DNA of 64,000 bases from Streptococcus oralis (GCF_023611505.1 NZ_CP097843.1:248001-312000), one strand, 5' to 3'. Positions 36,882 to 46,991 are shown, counted from the first letter of the stretch. Made by a program: numbers and translations. Notes: generated by a model not told the origin, from the letters alone.

Positions 36882-37820
36882 TTATTTTCTAGAATGTTGT
36901 TTACCAGCATTACGTTTTTTATGTTTCTTAGTAGTCGTAATTGCAGTTGCTTGGTTAGGAGTGATATCTTTTCGCCCGCCTGTAGTTGATGCTGAACTTG
37001 CTTTTGGTGGATTTTTGGCAAATTCTTCACGTACTTTTTGACGAAGTTTTGGACGAACAACATAGTTAACGATGAACTGTTGGAGAATCATCATGAAACC
37101 ACCGACAACCCAGTAAAGTGTCACACTGGCTGGTGCGAAGAGGGAGAAGACGACAATCATGAGTGGGCTCATGTAAATCATTTTCTTGAGTTGATCTCTT
37201 TGCATCTCGTCTTCTACTCCGTGAAGTGAAAGGAGTGATTGGAGATAGTAGAGGATACCAGCGAAGGCGACAAGGATCATACTTGGAGAACCGAGATTGA
37301 TACCCAAGAAGGTAGAGCTAGATACTCCATCAGTATACTGGGCTGCAAAGTAGATAGCAGAGAAGAAAGGCATCTGAATGAGGATAGGGAAGCATCCTAC
37401 ACCACCGAACATGCTGATGCCGTTTTCTTTTTGTGCAGCAAAGAGAGCCTGTTGTGCTTCTAGTTTTTCTTCCTGAGTTGTTGCCTCTTTAAGGCGTGTT
37501 TGATGTGGTTCGAGCACATGTTTGAGAGCATTCATCTTTTCAGAGTGAAGCGTTGCCTTCCATGATTGGTAGATACCAAGTGGCAAAATAATCAAACGTA
37601 CGATAATGGTTACGATAATGATAGCCACACCAAAGCCTAGACCTTTATCAGTAGCGAAGTATTTGATAGCCTCTGCCATAGGCGATCCGATAGTGTTCCA
37701 GATAAAACCAGTAGGTTGTCCTGTTGCTTTGTCTACTTGGACACAGCCTGTCAAGATAAGTAGCATAGCCACTCCCATAGCTGAGAGGGCAAAACGTTTA
37801 ATAGATTTCAATGTTTTCAT
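36882..37820 (-). CDS. yidC: Membrane protein insertase YidC (Oxa1 family)
   Basis: A 312-residue insertase that places proteins into the membrane with or without SecYEG. The lipoprotein signal ends LILTGC with lipidated Cys26. The Oxa1 core of five helices spans about 58-250, including the conserved IRLIILPL-like TIIVRLIILPLG segment. A long basic tail (about 260-312, ending KKHKKRNAGKQHSRK) may touch ribosomes. Streptococci have two YidC paralogues; here the gene stands beside acylphosphatase and not rnpA. The -10 TAGAAT and -35 TTGTAT lie upstream on the minus strand. Confidence 0.93.
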   Translation of the reverse strand: MKTLKSIKRFALSAMGVAMLLILTGCVQVDKATGQPTGFIWNTIGSPMAEAIKYFATDKGLGFGVAIIIVTIIVRLIILPLGIYQSWKATLHSEKMNALKHVLEPHQTRLKEATTQEEKLEAQQALFAAQKENGISMFGGVGCFPILIQMPFFSAIYFAAQYTDGVSSSTFLGINLGSPSMILVAFAGILYYLQSLLSLHGVEDEMQRDQLKKMIYMSPLMIVVFSLFAPASVTLYWVVGGFMMILQQFIVNYVVRPKLRQKVREEFAKNPPKASSASTTGGRKDITPNQATAITTTKKHKKRNAGKQHSRK

Positions 37821-37888
37821 TCCTTCTTTAAAAATTATACCTTTCTATTCTACTGTTTTTTTGTAAAATATACAATAGTTCTGGAGAC

Positions 37889-38167
37889 CTAATTTGCGAC
37901 TTTGAAGTCCGAATAGGATGAAAAGTTGCTCATCTGCACATCTAGATAGGTAACTTTTGAAAAAGGTGTCGGACCTTTTCGGATTTCTTGGATAAATTTT
38001 GCCATAGTGGCAGAGGAGTCTGCCTGAGCAAGAATTTCCACTGTGCCATCGTCGTTATTCCATACCCGACCAGTGATGCCACCGATTTCAAGAGCTAAAG
38101 TATAAACACCCCAGCGAAAACCAACACCCTGTACTCTGCCTTGGGCAATCATTCTAACCTTTTGCAT
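37889..38167 (-). CDS. acyP: Acylphosphatase
   Basis: A 92-residue enzyme hydrolysing acyl phosphates. The phosphate cradle GRVQGVGFRWG contains catalytic Arg18. The second motif G-x-V-x-N-x-x-D-G gives Asn37. Typical length. The ribosome site AAAGGGG is present. The gene is divergent from the SpoU methylase with only 33 bases between the two start codons, so both promoters must overlap. Confidence 0.95.
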   Translation of the reverse strand: MQKVRMIAQGRVQGVGFRWGVYTLALEIGGITGRVWNNDDGTVEILAQADSSATMAKFIQEIRKGPTPFSKVTYLDVQMSNFSSYSDFKVAN

Positions 38168-38183
38168 ACCAAACCCCTTTGAT

Positions 38184-38194
38184 TGTGTTATAAT
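38184..38194 (+). promoter_or_regulatory. Extended -10 promoter of the SpoU methylase, predicted leaderless start
   Basis: TGTGtTATAAT, with TATAAT at 38189-38194, ends 6 bases before the ATG at 38201. There is no ribosome site. The acylphosphatase promoter must share this 33-base space or lie inside the methylase gene, where minus-strand TATAAT (38207-38212) is seen. Confidence 0.72.
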
Positions 38195-38200
38195 GTTTCT

Positions 38201-38941
38201 ATGACTATTATAACCTCAAAAGCCAATTCAGTGGTAAAAAATGCCAAGAAATTGCATCAAAAAAAATATCGAAAGTCTGCCTATTTGATTGAAGGTTGGC
38301 ACTTATTTGAAGAAGCTGTTCAAGCTGGGGTGAGGATTGAGAAGATCTTTGCTCTGGAAAGTTACCGAGGTCAGTTAGCTGCTTTTTCTCAAACTATCTG
38401 GGTTTCAGAGGAGATTTTGCGGGATTTAGCAGATACGCAAACCCCTCAAGGCATTGTCGCTGTTATTCAAAAAGAAGAAGTGGGACTGCCTGATTTCCGT
38501 CAGGGTAAGTTTCTATTTTTAGAGAATGTCCAAGATCCTGGTAATGTGGGTACCATGATTCGGACGGCGGATGCGGCAGGCTTTACAGGGGTTATTGTTT
38601 CAGATAAGTCAGCAGATATCTACAGTCTCAAGACCCTGCGTTCCATGCAAGGAAGTCATTTTCACTTGCCCATCTATCGCATGCCCGTTGCCGCTTTTGT
38701 AGAAGAGGCAAAGAAGAGCAACTTGCCCATTCTAGCAACGACCTTATCCAAAGAATCCAAGGACTATCGTGAGCTTTCTCCCTTAGAAAACTTTGCTTTA
38801 GTCATGGGAAATGAAGGGCAGGGGATTAGTCCTGTCATGGCTGAGAGTGCTGATCAGCTGGTTCATATTGGCATGAAAGGTCGAGCAGAAAGTCTCAACG
38901 TGGCAGTTGCCGCAGGTATATTGATGTTTTATTTTAGCTAA
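38201..38941 (+). CDS. TrmH/SpoU-family RNA 2'-O-methyltransferase
   Basis: A 246-residue SPOUT methyltransferase with an N-terminal L30e-like substrate domain (about 1-95) and the knotted SAM domain. Its three motifs are NVQDPGNVGTMIRTADAAGF, VMGNEGQGIS and RAESLNVAVAAGI. It probably 2'-O-methylates rRNA (RlmB-like), but the target nucleotide cannot be read. The ATG lies right after an extended -10; an in-frame TTG at 38183 is upstream of the promoter box and is rejected. Confidence 0.9.
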   Translation: MTIITSKANSVVKNAKKLHQKKYRKSAYLIEGWHLFEEAVQAGVRIEKIFALESYRGQLAAFSQTIWVSEEILRDLADTQTPQGIVAVIQKEEVGLPDFRQGKFLFLENVQDPGNVGTMIRTADAAGFTGVIVSDKSADIYSLKTLRSMQGSHFHLPIYRMPVAAFVEEAKKSNLPILATTLSKESKDYRELSPLENFALVMGNEGQGISPVMAESADQLVHIGMKGRAESLNVAVAAGILMFYFS

Positions 38942-38996
38942 TTTATAAAATCTTTGTTATAATCAAGACATACTTATAGAGAAAAGGAGAATCAGA

Positions 38997-39680
38997 ATGA
39001 ATCAAACGATTATTCAAGAACGTTCAGGTCTCAATCAATTTTACGCTAAGGTTTATGCCTTTGTAGGACTTGGGATTGGTCTATCAGCTCTCGTGTCAGC
39101 TTTGATGTTGACAGTTTTTCAGTCCCAGTTGATTTACTTTTTAATGCATGGTCGTCTCTGGCTGGTGATTGCAACTTTTGCAGAACTTGCTCTAGTCTTT
39201 GTTGCAAGTAGCATGGCTGCGAAGAACAGCCCAGCAGCTCTCCCAGTATTTTTAGTTTATTCTGTTTTAAATGGATTTACGCTCAGTTTTGTCGTAGCCT
39301 TTTATACACCTGGGACCGTCTTATCAGCCTTTGTATCCAGTGCCCTTCTCTTCTTTGTCATGGCGGTAATCGGAATTTTCACTAAGAAAGATTTGAGTGG
39401 AATGGGACGAGCTTTGATGGCAGCGCTTGTCGGCCTCATCATTGCCATGGTTGTGAATCTATTTTTAGCTAATAGCTTCTTTGACTACATGATTAGTATT
39501 GCCATGGTCTTGGTTTTCTCAGGTTTGATTGCTTGGGACAACCAAAAGATTCGCTATGTTTATGAGCAGTCACGAGGACAAGTAGCGACAGGTTGGGTCA
39601 TTTCAATGGCACTCAGCATCTACCTAGACTTTATCAACCTCTTCCTTAGCATCTTACGAATCTTTGGTCGAAACGATTAA
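38997..39680 (+). CDS. Bax inhibitor-1 / YccA family membrane protein
   Basis: A 227-residue protein with seven hydrophobic helices spread from about residue 18 to 222, and the family signatures near YSVLNGFTLS and GLIAWDNQKIRYVYE. The Asp in the last region is part of the proton/calcium-sensing pair in BsYetJ-type proteins. Physiological role in streptococci unknown. TATAAT and AAAAGGAG lie upstream. A terminator follows. Confidence 0.93.
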   Translation: MNQTIIQERSGLNQFYAKVYAFVGLGIGLSALVSALMLTVFQSQLIYFLMHGRLWLVIATFAELALVFVASSMAAKNSPAALPVFLVYSVLNGFTLSFVVAFYTPGTVLSAFVSSALLFFVMAVIGIFTKKDLSGMGRALMAALVGLIIAMVVNLFLANSFFDYMISIAMVLVFSGLIAWDNQKIRYVYEQSRGQVATGWVISMALSIYLDFINLFLSILRIFGRND

Positions 39681-39690
39681 TGAATGACAG

Positions 39691-39720
39691 AGTCAGTGTT
39701 CGAAAGAGCACTGACTTTTT
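39691..39720 (+). terminator. Terminator of the Bax-inhibitor gene
   Basis: AGTCAGTG and CACTGACT flank a ten-base loop, followed by TTTTT. Confidence 0.88.
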
Positions 39721-39789
39721 CTTATTTACTCTTTTCTTTTCTTGGAAATAGGTGTATAATGCTTTTAACTAATTTTTGAGGAGCCGTTT

Positions 39790-40782
39790 ATGAAGAAAAG
39801 TTTTATCCATCAGCAAGAAGAGATTTCCTTTGTCAAAAACACCTTTACCCAGTATTTGAAAGATAAGTTAGAAGTTGTTGAAGTTCAAGGTCCTATCTTG
39901 AGCAAGGTTGGTGATGGGATGCAGGATAACCTGTCCGGTGTCGAACATCCAGTATCCGTAAAGGTCTTGCAGATTCCAGATGAAACTTATGAAGTCGTTC
40001 ACTCACTAGCCAAATGGAAGCGCCACACCTTGGCTCGCTTTGGTTTTGGAGAAGGTGAAGGTCTATTTGTTCATATGAAGGCCCTTCGTCCAGATGAAGA
40101 TTCGCTTGATGCGACTCACTCAGTTTATGTGGACCAGTGGGACTGGGAAAAAGTGATTCCAAATGGTCAACGCAATATCGCTTATCTCAAAGAAACCGTT
40201 GAGAAGATTTACAAGGCTATTCGTCTGACAGAGCTAGCCGTAGAAGCGCGCTACGATATTGAATCCATCTTGCCAAAACAAATCACCTTTATCCATACAG
40301 AAGAGTTGGTGGAACGCTATCCAGATTTGACACCGAAAGAGCGTGAAAATGCAATCTGTAAAGAGTTTGGTGCTGTCTTCTTGATTGGTATTGGTGGCGA
40401 GTTGCCTGATGGCAAACCTCATGACGGCCGTGCACCTGACTACGATGACTGGACAACAGAGTCTGAAAATGGCTACAAAGGGTTGAATGGCGATATTCTA
40501 GTTTGGAACGAATCTCTTGGTTGTGCCTTTGAACTTTCCTCAATGGGGATTCGGGTAGATGAGGATACACTTCGTCGCCAGGTGGCTCTTACAGGAGACG
40601 AAGATCGGCTTGAGCTGGAATGGCATAAAGCCCTGCTTAACGGTCTTTTCCCATTGACAATCGGTGGGGGTATCGGACAGTCTCGGATGGCCATGTTCTT
40701 ACTTCGCAAGAAACACATTGGAGAAGTTCAGACTAGTGTTTGGCCTCAAGAAGTCCGCGATACTTACGAAAATATCTTGTAG
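39790..40782 (+). CDS. asnA: Aspartate-ammonia ligase
   Basis: A 330-residue AMP-forming asparagine synthetase structurally related to class II aminoacyl-tRNA synthetases. The family signature [13 protein letters not shown] (about 117-129) and the Gly-rich end [18 protein letters not shown] (motif 3-like, about 291-308) are seen. It makes asparagine from aspartate and ammonia. Typical length. TATAAT (39755-39760) and TGAGGAG lie upstream. A very strong terminator overlaps the stop codon. Confidence 0.96.
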   Translation: MKKSFIHQQEEISFVKNTFTQYLKDKLEVVEVQGPILSKVGDGMQDNLSGVEHPVSVKVLQIPDETYEVVHSLAKWKRHTLARFGFGEGEGLFVHMKALRPDEDSLDATHSVYVDQWDWEKVIPNGQRNIAYLKETVEKIYKAIRLTELAVEARYDIESILPKQITFIHTEELVERYPDLTPKERENAICKEFGAVFLIGIGGELPDGKPHDGRAPDYDDWTTESENGYKGLNGDILVWNESLGCAFELSSMGIRVDEDTLRRQVALTGDEDRLELEWHKALLNGLFPLTIGGGIGQSRMAMFLLRKKHIGEVQTSVWPQEVRDTYENIL

Positions 40783-40812
40783 AAAACCGAACCGCAAGGT
40801 TCGGTTTTCTTT
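40782..40812 (+). terminator. Terminator of asnA
   Basis: GAAAACCGAACC, GCAA, GGTTCGGTTTTC, a perfect 12-bp stem. Its T-rich tail runs into the rsmD promoter. Confidence 0.93.
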
Positions 40813-40828
40813 CTCTTTTTGCCTATAA

Positions 40829-40839
40829 TTTGGTATAAT
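40829..40839 (+). promoter_or_regulatory. Extended -10 promoter of rsmD, predicted leaderless start
   Basis: TTTGGTATAAT, with TATAAT at 40834-40839, ends 7 bases before the rsmD ATG. There is no ribosome site. No good -35 box is seen: the expected place is in the T-rich tail of the asnA terminator. Confidence 0.72.
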
Positions 40840-40846
40840 AAACGGT

Positions 40847-41386
40847 ATGAAAATCGTATCAGGAATCTACGGAGGGCGTCCTCTCAAGACGCTAGAAGGA
40901 AAGACGACGAGGCCGACATCGGATAAGGTGCGTGGAGCTATCTTTAACATGATAGGTCCCTATTTTGAGGGTGGTCGTGTCTTGGATCTCTATGCTGGCA
41001 GTGGTGGCTTATCTATTGAGGCAGTCTCGCGTGGGATGTCCCATGCTGTCCTAGTGGAACGGGATCGAAAGGCACAAGCTATCATCGCTGAAAATATCCA
41101 GATGACCAAGGAAGTTTCCAAATTTCAGCTCTTAAAGATGGAGGCTGAACGGGCCTTGGAGCAAGTGAAAGGTCCCTTTGACCTGGTCTTTTTAGATCCT
41201 CCCTATGCCAAGGAACAAATCGTTGCAGATATCGAAAAAATGGCAGAAAGAAACCTTTTCTCCCAAGAGGTCATGGTTGTCTGTGAAACCGATAAGTCTG
41301 TAGAACTTCCAGAAGAAATTACCTGCCTAGGCATCTGGAAGGAAAAAATATATGGGATTAGTAAGGTGACAGTCTATGTCAGATAA
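40847..41386 (+). CDS. rsmD: 16S rRNA guanine-N2 methyltransferase RsmD
   Basis: A 179-residue SAM enzyme that methylates G966 (E. coli numbering) of 16S rRNA. Motifs: [20 protein letters not shown] at the N-terminus, the SAM loop [15 protein letters not shown] (about 45-59), and the catalytic LDPPYAKE (about 117). The ATG follows the -10 box by 7 bases with no ribosome site, so it is predicted leaderless. coaD overlaps by 11 bases, the usual rsmD-coaD pair. Confidence 0.95.
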   Translation: MKIVSGIYGGRPLKTLEGKTTRPTSDKVRGAIFNMIGPYFEGGRVLDLYAGSGGLSIEAVSRGMSHAVLVERDRKAQAIIAENIQMTKEVSKFQLLKMEAERALEQVKGPFDLVFLDPPYAKEQIVADIEKMAERNLFSQEVMVVCETDKSVELPEEITCLGIWKEKIYGISKVTVYVR

Positions 41387-41864
41387 AATTGGATTATTTA
41401 CAGGATCATTTGATCCGATGACAAATGGACATCTGGATATCATTGAACGTGCCAGCAAACTCTTTGATAAGCTCTATGTCGGGGTGTTCTACAATCCCCG
41501 CAAACAAGGTTTTCTTCCTGTTGAAAACCGCAAACGGGCAGTCGAAAAAGCGGTGGCGCATTTAGATAATGTAGAGGTGCTGGCTTCTCATGATGAATTG
41601 GTAGTCGAAGTTGCAAGGAGACTGGGAGCTAAAACTCTTGTCCGTGGCTTGCGGAATGCCACCGACTTGCAATACGAGTCTAGTTTTGATTACTACAATC
41701 ATCAACTGGCTCCAGAAATCGAAACCATTTACCTATATAGTCGCCCAGAGCATCTTTATATTAGCTCTTCAGCCATGAGAGAACTTCTGAAGTTTGGTCA
41801 GGAGATTCAGCAATATGTCCCAAACAGTGTTGTGGAGGAATTAGAACATGAAGAAAAAAACTAG
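41376..41864 (+). CDS. coaD: Phosphopantetheine adenylyltransferase
   Basis: A 162-residue enzyme of coenzyme A synthesis that adenylylates 4'-phosphopantetheine. [14 protein letters not shown] has the T-x-GH nucleotidyltransferase motif, and [11 protein letters not shown] is the second conserved segment. Hexameric in the family. The gene lies between rsmD (11-base overlap) and sepM (17-base overlap), so the three are cotranscribed and translationally coupled. Confidence 0.97.
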   Translation: MSDKIGLFTGSFDPMTNGHLDIIERASKLFDKLYVGVFYNPRKQGFLPVENRKRAVEKAVAHLDNVEVLASHDELVVEVARRLGAKTLVRGLRNATDLQYESSFDYYNHQLAPEIETIYLYSRPEHLYISSSAMRELLKFGQEIQQYVPNSVVEELEHEEKN

Positions 41865-42885
41865 ATGGCCCTTATATGTCATCCTAGCACTAGTAGTGAC
41901 TTTTTTAGCCTTTGTAGTACCTTTACCTTACTACATAGAAGTTCCAGGTGGAGCGGAAGATATTCGTCAAGTTTTAAAAGTCAATGAAACAGAAGATACA
42001 GAAGCAGGAGCTTACCAGTTTGTGACAGTTGGTATTCGGCATGCAACTCTGTCGCATCTTGTCTATGCTTGGTTAACACCTTTCACGGATATTAGAAGTG
42101 CCAAGGAGACTACGGGTGGCTCTACGGATGCAGAGTTTATGCGGATCAATCAGTTCTATATGCAAACGTCCCAAAACATGGCCAAGTATCAAGGATTGAA
42201 GACGGCTGGAAAGGATATCGAACTCAAGTATCTGGGTGTTTACGTCTTAACCGTGACAGACAATTCAACTTTTAAAGGCATTCTGAACATTGCAGACACA
42301 GTGACGGCTGTTAACGACAAAACATTTGACAGTTCCAAAGACTTGGTCGACTATGTCAACTCTCAACAATTAGGGGACACGGTCAAAGTGACCTATGAGG
42401 AAGACGGAAAAGTCAAGTCTGCTGAAGGTAAAATTATCACTCTAGAAAATGGGAAAAACGGGATTGGGATTGGTTTGATTGACCGTACGGAAGTGACCAG
42501 TAATGTTCCCATTCGCTTTTCAACAGCTGGTATCGGGGGACCAAGTGCCGGTCTTATGTTTAGTCTAGCTATTTACACCCAGATAGCAGATCCAGGACTT
42601 CGTAATGGCCGTATCGTTGCGGGAACGGGAACCATTGATCGGGACGGAAATGTTGGCGACATTGGTGGAATTGACAAAAAAGTAGTTGCAGCCTCTCGTC
42701 AGGGAGCCAACGTCTTTTTTGCCCCTGACAATCCAGTCACTGAGGAAGCAAAAAAAGCAGATCCCAATGCGAAAAGCAACTATGAAACAGCCCTAGAAGC
42801 TGCCAAAACTATCAAGACAGAGATGAAAATCGTTCCCGTTAAAACCTTGCAGGATGCGATTGATTACCTTAAAAACAACCCCTAA
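41848..42885 (+). CDS. sepM: PDZ and Lon-like (S16) membrane serine protease, SepM/YlbL type
   Basis: A 345-residue cell-surface protease. One N-terminal helix (about 8-27) is followed by a PDZ domain (about 115-205) and a Lon-type proteolytic domain. The Ser-Lys dyad is predicted as Ser233 ([11 protein letters not shown]) and Lys278 ([10 protein letters not shown]), with the same 45-residue spacing as in S. mutans SepM. There it trims a competence/mutacin signal peptide. Its substrate here is unknown. In pneumococcal relatives the same rsmD-coaD-PDZ protease order occurs. Confidence 0.92.
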   Translation: MKKKTRWPLYVILALVVTFLAFVVPLPYYIEVPGGAEDIRQVLKVNETEDTEAGAYQFVTVGIRHATLSHLVYAWLTPFTDIRSAKETTGGSTDAEFMRINQFYMQTSQNMAKYQGLKTAGKDIELKYLGVYVLTVTDNSTFKGILNIADTVTAVNDKTFDSSKDLVDYVNSQQLGDTVKVTYEEDGKVKSAEGKIITLENGKNGIGIGLIDRTEVTSNVPIRFSTAGIGGPSAGLMFSLAIYTQIADPGLRNGRIVAGTGTIDRDGNVGDIGGIDKKVVAASRQGANVFFAPDNPVTEEAKKADPNAKSNYETALEAAKTIKTEMKIVPVKTLQDAIDYLKNNP

Positions 42886-42925
42886 TTCGTAGAAAAATCG
42901 AAAACTAGCGCGCAAGCGGATAAGA

Positions 42926-42934
42926 TGGTATAAT
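42926..42934 (+). promoter_or_regulatory. Extended -10 promoter of the DUF1146 gene, predicted leaderless start
   Basis: TGGTATAAT, with TATAAT at 42929-42934, ends 6 bases before the ATG at 42941. There is no ribosome site. Confidence 0.72.
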
Positions 42935-42940
42935 AGTCAA

Positions 42941-43171
42941 ATGGTTCAATTATTATTCACTCTAAGTAGTCATATACTCTTTATTTATTTGAGTTTTTAC
43001 CTTTTGAAAGATCTTGTGAGATGGGAAAAGGTTTTAAAAGTGACCTCTACTAACACAAAAAAAGTTCGTTTGTTGGTAGGCTTCTTTAGTATTGTAATGG
43101 GCTACATCTTGAGTTCATTCTTTATCAGTTTATATCAACTGTGGCAAGAAGCGCTTAGAGGACTATTATAA
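42941..43171 (+). CDS. DUF1146/YwzB-like small membrane protein
   Basis: A 76-residue protein with two membrane helices (about 5-24 and 45-68). The WEKVLK-type centre resembles DUF1146 (Bacillus YwzB), a family often encoded beside murA, as here. Function unknown. The start codon follows an extended -10 by six bases and has no ribosome site. murA begins 24 bases after the stop with its own AAAGGAA site, so this leaderless gene heads the murA transcript. Confidence 0.8.
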   Translation: MVQLLFTLSSHILFIYLSFYLLKDLVRWEKVLKVTSTNTKKVRLLVGFFSIVMGYILSSFFISLYQLWQEALRGLL

Positions 43172-43194
43172 AATCAAAAGTAAAGGAAACAACT

Positions 43195-44478
43195 ATGGAA
43201 AAAATTGTGGTTCAAGGCGGGGATAATCGTCTGGTCGGGAGTGTGACGATCGAGGGAGCAAAGAATGCAGTCTTGCCCTTGTTGGCAGCGACTATTCTAG
43301 CAAGCAAGGGTAAGACAGTCTTGCAGAACGTTCCTATCTTGTCAGATGTGTTCACCATGAATCAAGTAGTTCGTGGTCTGAATGCCAAGGTGGACTTTGA
43401 TGAGGAAGCTCATATTGTCGAGGTCGATGCGACTGGTGATATCACGGAGGAAGCTCCTTATAAATATGTCAGCAAGATGCGAGCATCCATCGTTGTCTTG
43501 GGACCAATCCTTGCTCGTGTAGGCCATGCCAAAGTTTCTATGCCAGGGGGGTGCACCATCGGGAGTCGTCCGATCGACCTCCACCTCAAAGGTTTGGAAG
43601 CTATGGGGGCAAAAATCACTCAGGCAGCTGGTTACATCGAAGCCAAGGCAGACCACTTGCATGGCGCTCATATCTACATGGATTTCCCTAGTGTCGGCGC
43701 AACACAAAACCTCATGATGGCAGCAACTCTAGCTGATGGTGTGACAGTGATTGAAAATGCTGCGCGTGAGCCAGAAATTGTTGATCTCGCTATCTTCCTT
43801 AATGAAATGGGAGCCAAGGTCAAGGGAGCTGGCACAGAAACAATCACCGTGATTGGTGTTGAGGAACTCCATGGTACGACCCACAATGTGGTACAGGACC
43901 GTATCGAAGCCGGAACCTTTATGGTGGCTGCAGCTATGACAGGTGGGGATGTTCTCGTTCGTGATGCAGTATGGGAGCATAATCGTCCCTTGATTTCAAA
44001 ACTACTTGAGATGGGTGTTGAAGTGACAGAGGAATCTGAAGGTATTCGTGTTCGTTCTCGACTTGAAAATCTCAAGGCTGTTCATGTAAAAACCTTGCCA
44101 CATCCAGGATTTCCAACAGATATGCAGGCACAATTTACAGCTCTGATGACAGTTGCAAAAGGGGAATCCACCATGGTGGAAACGGTGTTTGAGAATCGCT
44201 TCCAACACTTGGAGGAAATGCGCCGTATGGGCTTGCATTCAGAGATTATCCGTGATACAGCTCGTATTGTAGGGGGACAGGCTTTACAGGGGGCAGAAGT
44301 TCTATCAACGGACCTTCGCGCTAGTGCTGCTTTGATTTTGACAGGTCTGGTTGCGCAGGGAGAAACAGTTGTCGGTAAATTAGTCCACCTTGATAGAGGT
44401 TATTACCGCTTCCATGAGAAATTGGCTCAGCTAGGAGCGAAGATTCAGCGAATTGAGGCAAATGATGAAGAAGAATAA
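43195..44478 (+). CDS. murA: UDP-N-acetylglucosamine 1-carboxyvinyltransferase
   Basis: A 427-residue enolpyruvyl transferase for the first committed step of peptidoglycan synthesis. The active-site Cys120 lies in [13 protein letters not shown] and is the residue fosfomycin alkylates. The Lys22-Asn23 pair lies in EGAKNAVLP. Full length. Low-GC Gram-positives carry two murA genes; this copy is linked to epuA and endA. The end overlaps epuA by 17 bases. Confidence 0.96.
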   Translation: MEKIVVQGGDNRLVGSVTIEGAKNAVLPLLAATILASKGKTVLQNVPILSDVFTMNQVVRGLNAKVDFDEEAHIVEVDATGDITEEAPYKYVSKMRASIVVLGPILARVGHAKVSMPGGCTIGSRPIDLHLKGLEAMGAKITQAAGYIEAKADHLHGAHIYMDFPSVGATQNLMMAATLADGVTVIENAAREPEIVDLAIFLNEMGAKVKGAGTETITVIGVEELHGTTHNVVQDRIEAGTFMVAAAMTGGDVLVRDAVWEHNRPLISKLLEMGVEVTEESEGIRVRSRLENLKAVHVKTLPHPGFPTDMQAQFTALMTVAKGESTMVETVFENRFQHLEEMRRMGLHSEIIRDTARIVGGQALQGAEVLSTDLRASAALILTGLVAQGETVVGKLVHLDRGYYRFHEKLAQLGAKIQRIEANDEEE

Positions 44479-44659
44479 AAACTTACGCTATGTACTCCGT
44501 CGCCTACTGTTGATTTTTATTGTTCTCTTGATAGGTTTCCTTGCTTTAGGAATCGGCTTGATGGTTGGCTATGGCATCCTAGGAAAGGGACAGGATCCAT
44601 GGGCAATATTGTCTCCGGCAAAGTGGCAGGAATTGATTAGCAAATTTACAGGAAATTAG
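44462..44659 (+). CDS. epuA: EpuA-type small membrane protein
   Basis: A 65-residue protein with a basic N-terminus, one membrane helix (about 15-37) and a short tail. It matches the EpuA family, which lies upstream of endA in pneumococcus and is sometimes labelled an RNA polymerase beta-subunit-like protein without evidence of such a role. The ATG (44462, or 44465) lies inside the end of murA behind GAGG. A compact terminator separates it from endA. Confidence 0.85.
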   Translation: MMKKNKNLRYVLRRLLLIFIVLLIGFLALGIGLMVGYGILGKGQDPWAILSPAKWQELISKFTGN

Positions 44660-44680
44660 ACTGGGAGACCAGTCTTTTTC
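44657..44680 (+). terminator. Terminator between epuA and endA
   Basis: AGACTGG, gaga, CCAGTCT, then TTTT. The stem begins at the epuA stop. endA has no evident promoter of its own in the 20 bases that follow, so read-through may set its level. Confidence 0.82.
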
Positions 44681-44699
44681 TAAAGAAATAAGGAGAAAA

Positions 44700-45524
44700 A
44701 TGGACAAAAAAACAAGACAGACTTTGATAGGGTTACTTCTATTCTTACTCTTGGCTGCGGGAAGCTATTATATCAAGCAGATGCAATCGGCATCAAATAG
44801 CCCTCGAACTAAGGTTAGTCAGAAAAAACAAGCTTCAGAAGCTCCCAGTCAGGAGCTGGCTGAAAGTGTCTTAACTGAGTCGATAAAGAACCAAATCAAG
44901 GGGGATCTCGAGTGGAATGGAGCAGGGGCTTTTGTTGTCAATGGCAATAAAACCAATCTAGATGCCAAGGTTTCAAGCAAACCCTATGCGGATAATAAAA
45001 CAAAGACAGTTGGAAAAGAAACAGTCCCAACTGTTGCCAATGCCATCTTATCCAAAGCGACTCGGCAGTATAAGAATCGTGAAGAAACAGGAAATGGATC
45101 CACCTCTTGGACGCCACCAGGATGGCATCAGGTTAAGAATCTAAAGGGAGCCTACACACATGCAGTCGATAGAGGACACCTGCTGGGCTATGCCTTGATA
45201 GGTGGTTTGGATGGTTTTGATGCCTCTACCAGCAATCCTAAGAATATTGCAGTCCAGACAGCCTGGGCTAACCAAGCGCAGGCTGAAGATTCGACAGGTC
45301 AGAACTACTATGAGAGTTTGGTCAGAAAATCCTTGGACAAAAATAAGAGGGTCCGTTACCGCGTGACACTCCACTATGCGACAAATGAGGATCTAGTTCC
45401 ATCTGCTTCACAAATTGAAGCCAAATCTTCGGATGGCGAATTGGAGTTCAACGTGCTAATCCCCAATGTTCAAAAGGGAATCCAGCTTGATTACCGAACA
45501 GGGCAAGTAACAGTGACAGATTAG
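44700..45524 (+). CDS. endA: DNA-entry nuclease EndA
   Basis: A 274-residue membrane-anchored DNA/RNA nuclease of the beta-beta-alpha metal family. One N-terminal helix (about 7-24) anchors it outside the cell. DRGH gives the general base His160, and Asn191 in AWANQA is the Mg ligand; both are at the positions known for pneumococcal EndA. That enzyme degrades one DNA strand during transformation and cuts neutrophil DNA nets. No truncation is seen, so the locus is compatible with natural competence. Confidence 0.95.
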   Translation: MDKKTRQTLIGLLLFLLLAAGSYYIKQMQSASNSPRTKVSQKKQASEAPSQELAESVLTESIKNQIKGDLEWNGAGAFVVNGNKTNLDAKVSSKPYADNKTKTVGKETVPTVANAILSKATRQYKNREETGNGSTSWTPPGWHQVKNLKGAYTHAVDRGHLLGYALIGGLDGFDASTSNPKNIAVQTAWANQAQAEDSTGQNYYESLVRKSLDKNKRVRYRVTLHYATNEDLVPSASQIEAKSSDGELEFNVLIPNVQKGIQLDYRTGQVTVTD

Positions 45525-45548
45525 AAACAATAGATACAATAAAAATAG

Positions 45549-45584
45549 CTCCTTTGTCTTCTAGAGGCAGGGGAGTTGTTGTTT
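45549..45584 (+). terminator. Terminator of endA
   Basis: CTCCTTTGTCT and AGAGGCAGGGGAG form a stem with several wobble pairs, followed by TTGTTGTTT. Confidence 0.65.
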
Positions 45585-45659
45585 AAATGAAAAATAATGT
45601 GAATCCTGAAGAATTTTATGATATAATGAAACACAAGATACTATTTTAGGAGAAGGACT

Positions 45660-46991
45660 ATGGAAGACCCGAGCAGTCAGAATTTGTTGCTACAGTTTGT
45701 ATTATTATTTATCTTGACCTTGTTAAATGCTTTTTTCTCAGCCACTGAGATGGCAATGGTGTCACTAAACCGTTCCCGAGTAGAACAAAAGGCAGAAGAG
45801 GGAGACAAACGTTACATTCGTTTGTTAAAGGTACTTGAAAATCCTAACCACTTTTTATCAACAATTCAAGTCGGTATCACCTTGATCACGATCTTGTCAG
45901 GGGCAAAATTGGCAGATACACTTGGACAAGTAATTGCCTCTTGGATGGGGAACGGAGAAACAGCTTATGCCATTGCAAGTTTCCTCTCTTTGGCATTCTT
46001 GACCTACATCTCTATTGTTTTTGGTGAACTATATCCTAAACGGATTGCCCTCAATCTGAAAGATGCTTTGGCAATTCGAACAGCACCAATTATTATTGGT
46101 CTTGGAAAGATTGTCAGTCCCTTTGTCTGGCTGTTATCTGCTTCAACCAATTTGTTAAGTCGTTTAACACCAATGACCTTTGATGATGCGGATGAAAAGA
46201 TGACACGTGATGAAATAGAGTACATGCTCACCAATAGTGAAGAAACACTGGATGCAGATGAGATTGAAATGCTACAGGGAGTCTTTTCTTTAGATGAACT
46301 AATGGCTCGTGAGCTAATGGTGCCCCGAACAGATGCCTTTATGGTAGATATTCAGGATGACAGTCAAACGATTATCGAGAGTATTTTAAAGCAAAATTTC
46401 TCACGTATCCCTGTTTATGATGGGGATAAGGACAATGTGATTGGTTTGATTCACACCAAGCGCTTGTTGAATGCCGCTTTTGTGGATGGCTTTGACAATA
46501 TTGTCTGGAAACGAATTCTCCAAACGCCACTGTTTGTTCCTGAGACTATCTTTGTGGACGATCTCCTTAAAGAACTTCGAAATACCCAAAATCAAATGGC
46601 CATCTTACTAGATGAATACGGTGGAATGGCTGGTTTGGTAACTCTGGAGGACCTCTTAGAAGAAATTGTTGGTGAGATTGATGATGAGACTGACAAGGCT
46701 GAAATTGAAGTCCATCAAATAGGAGAAGACACCTATATCGTTCAAGGCACCATGAATCTTAATGATTTTAATGACTACTTTGATGTAGAATTGGAAAGTG
46801 ATGATGTTGATACCATCGCCGGTTATTATTTGACGGGTGTGGGAATGATTCCAACGACTGAAAAACTCAGTTATGAATTGGTCAGCCAAAACAAACAAAT
46901 CATCCTAACCAATGACAAGGTGAAAAACGGACGTGTTACCAAGGTAAAAGTCCAAATCACTGAAATAGAGACTGAAGAAGAAACAGAATAA
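45660..46991 (+). CDS. CNNM/CBS-domain transporter (HlyC/CorC family)
   Basis: A 443-residue membrane protein. A CNNM (DUF21) domain with about four hydrophobic segments spans 10-185. Two CBS domains (about 205-330) include MVPRTDAFMV, and ILLDEYGGMAGLVTLEDLLEEIVGEI is the family signature. A C-terminal CorC/HlyC domain follows. Members move or regulate Mg2+ or other divalent cations; the older hemolysin label is not supported. An extended -10 (TGATATAAT near 45620) and AGGAGAAGG lie upstream. A terminator follows. Confidence 0.92.
   Translation: MEDPSSQNLLLQFVLLFILTLLNAFFSATEMAMVSLNRSRVEQKAEEGDKRYIRLLKVLENPNHFLSTIQVGITLITILSGAKLADTLGQVIASWMGNGETAYAIASFLSLAFLTYISIVFGELYPKRIALNLKDALAIRTAPIIIGLGKIVSPFVWLLSASTNLLSRLTPMTFDDADEKMTRDEIEYMLTNSEETLDADEIEMLQGVFSLDELMARELMVPRTDAFMVDIQDDSQTIIESILKQNFSRIPVYDGDKDNVIGLIHTKRLLNAAFVDGFDNIVWKRILQTPLFVPETIFVDDLLKELRNTQNQMAILLDEYGGMAGLVTLEDLLEEIVGEIDDETDKAEIEVHQIGEDTYIVQGTMNLNDFNDYFDVELESDDVDTIAGYYLTGVGMIPTTEKLSYELVSQNKQIILTNDKVKNGRVTKVKVQITEIETEEETE

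Noticed and set aside
43342..44075. Long minus-strand open frames inside murA
   Set aside because: Shadows of a strongly coding gene; no start signals and no domain pattern.
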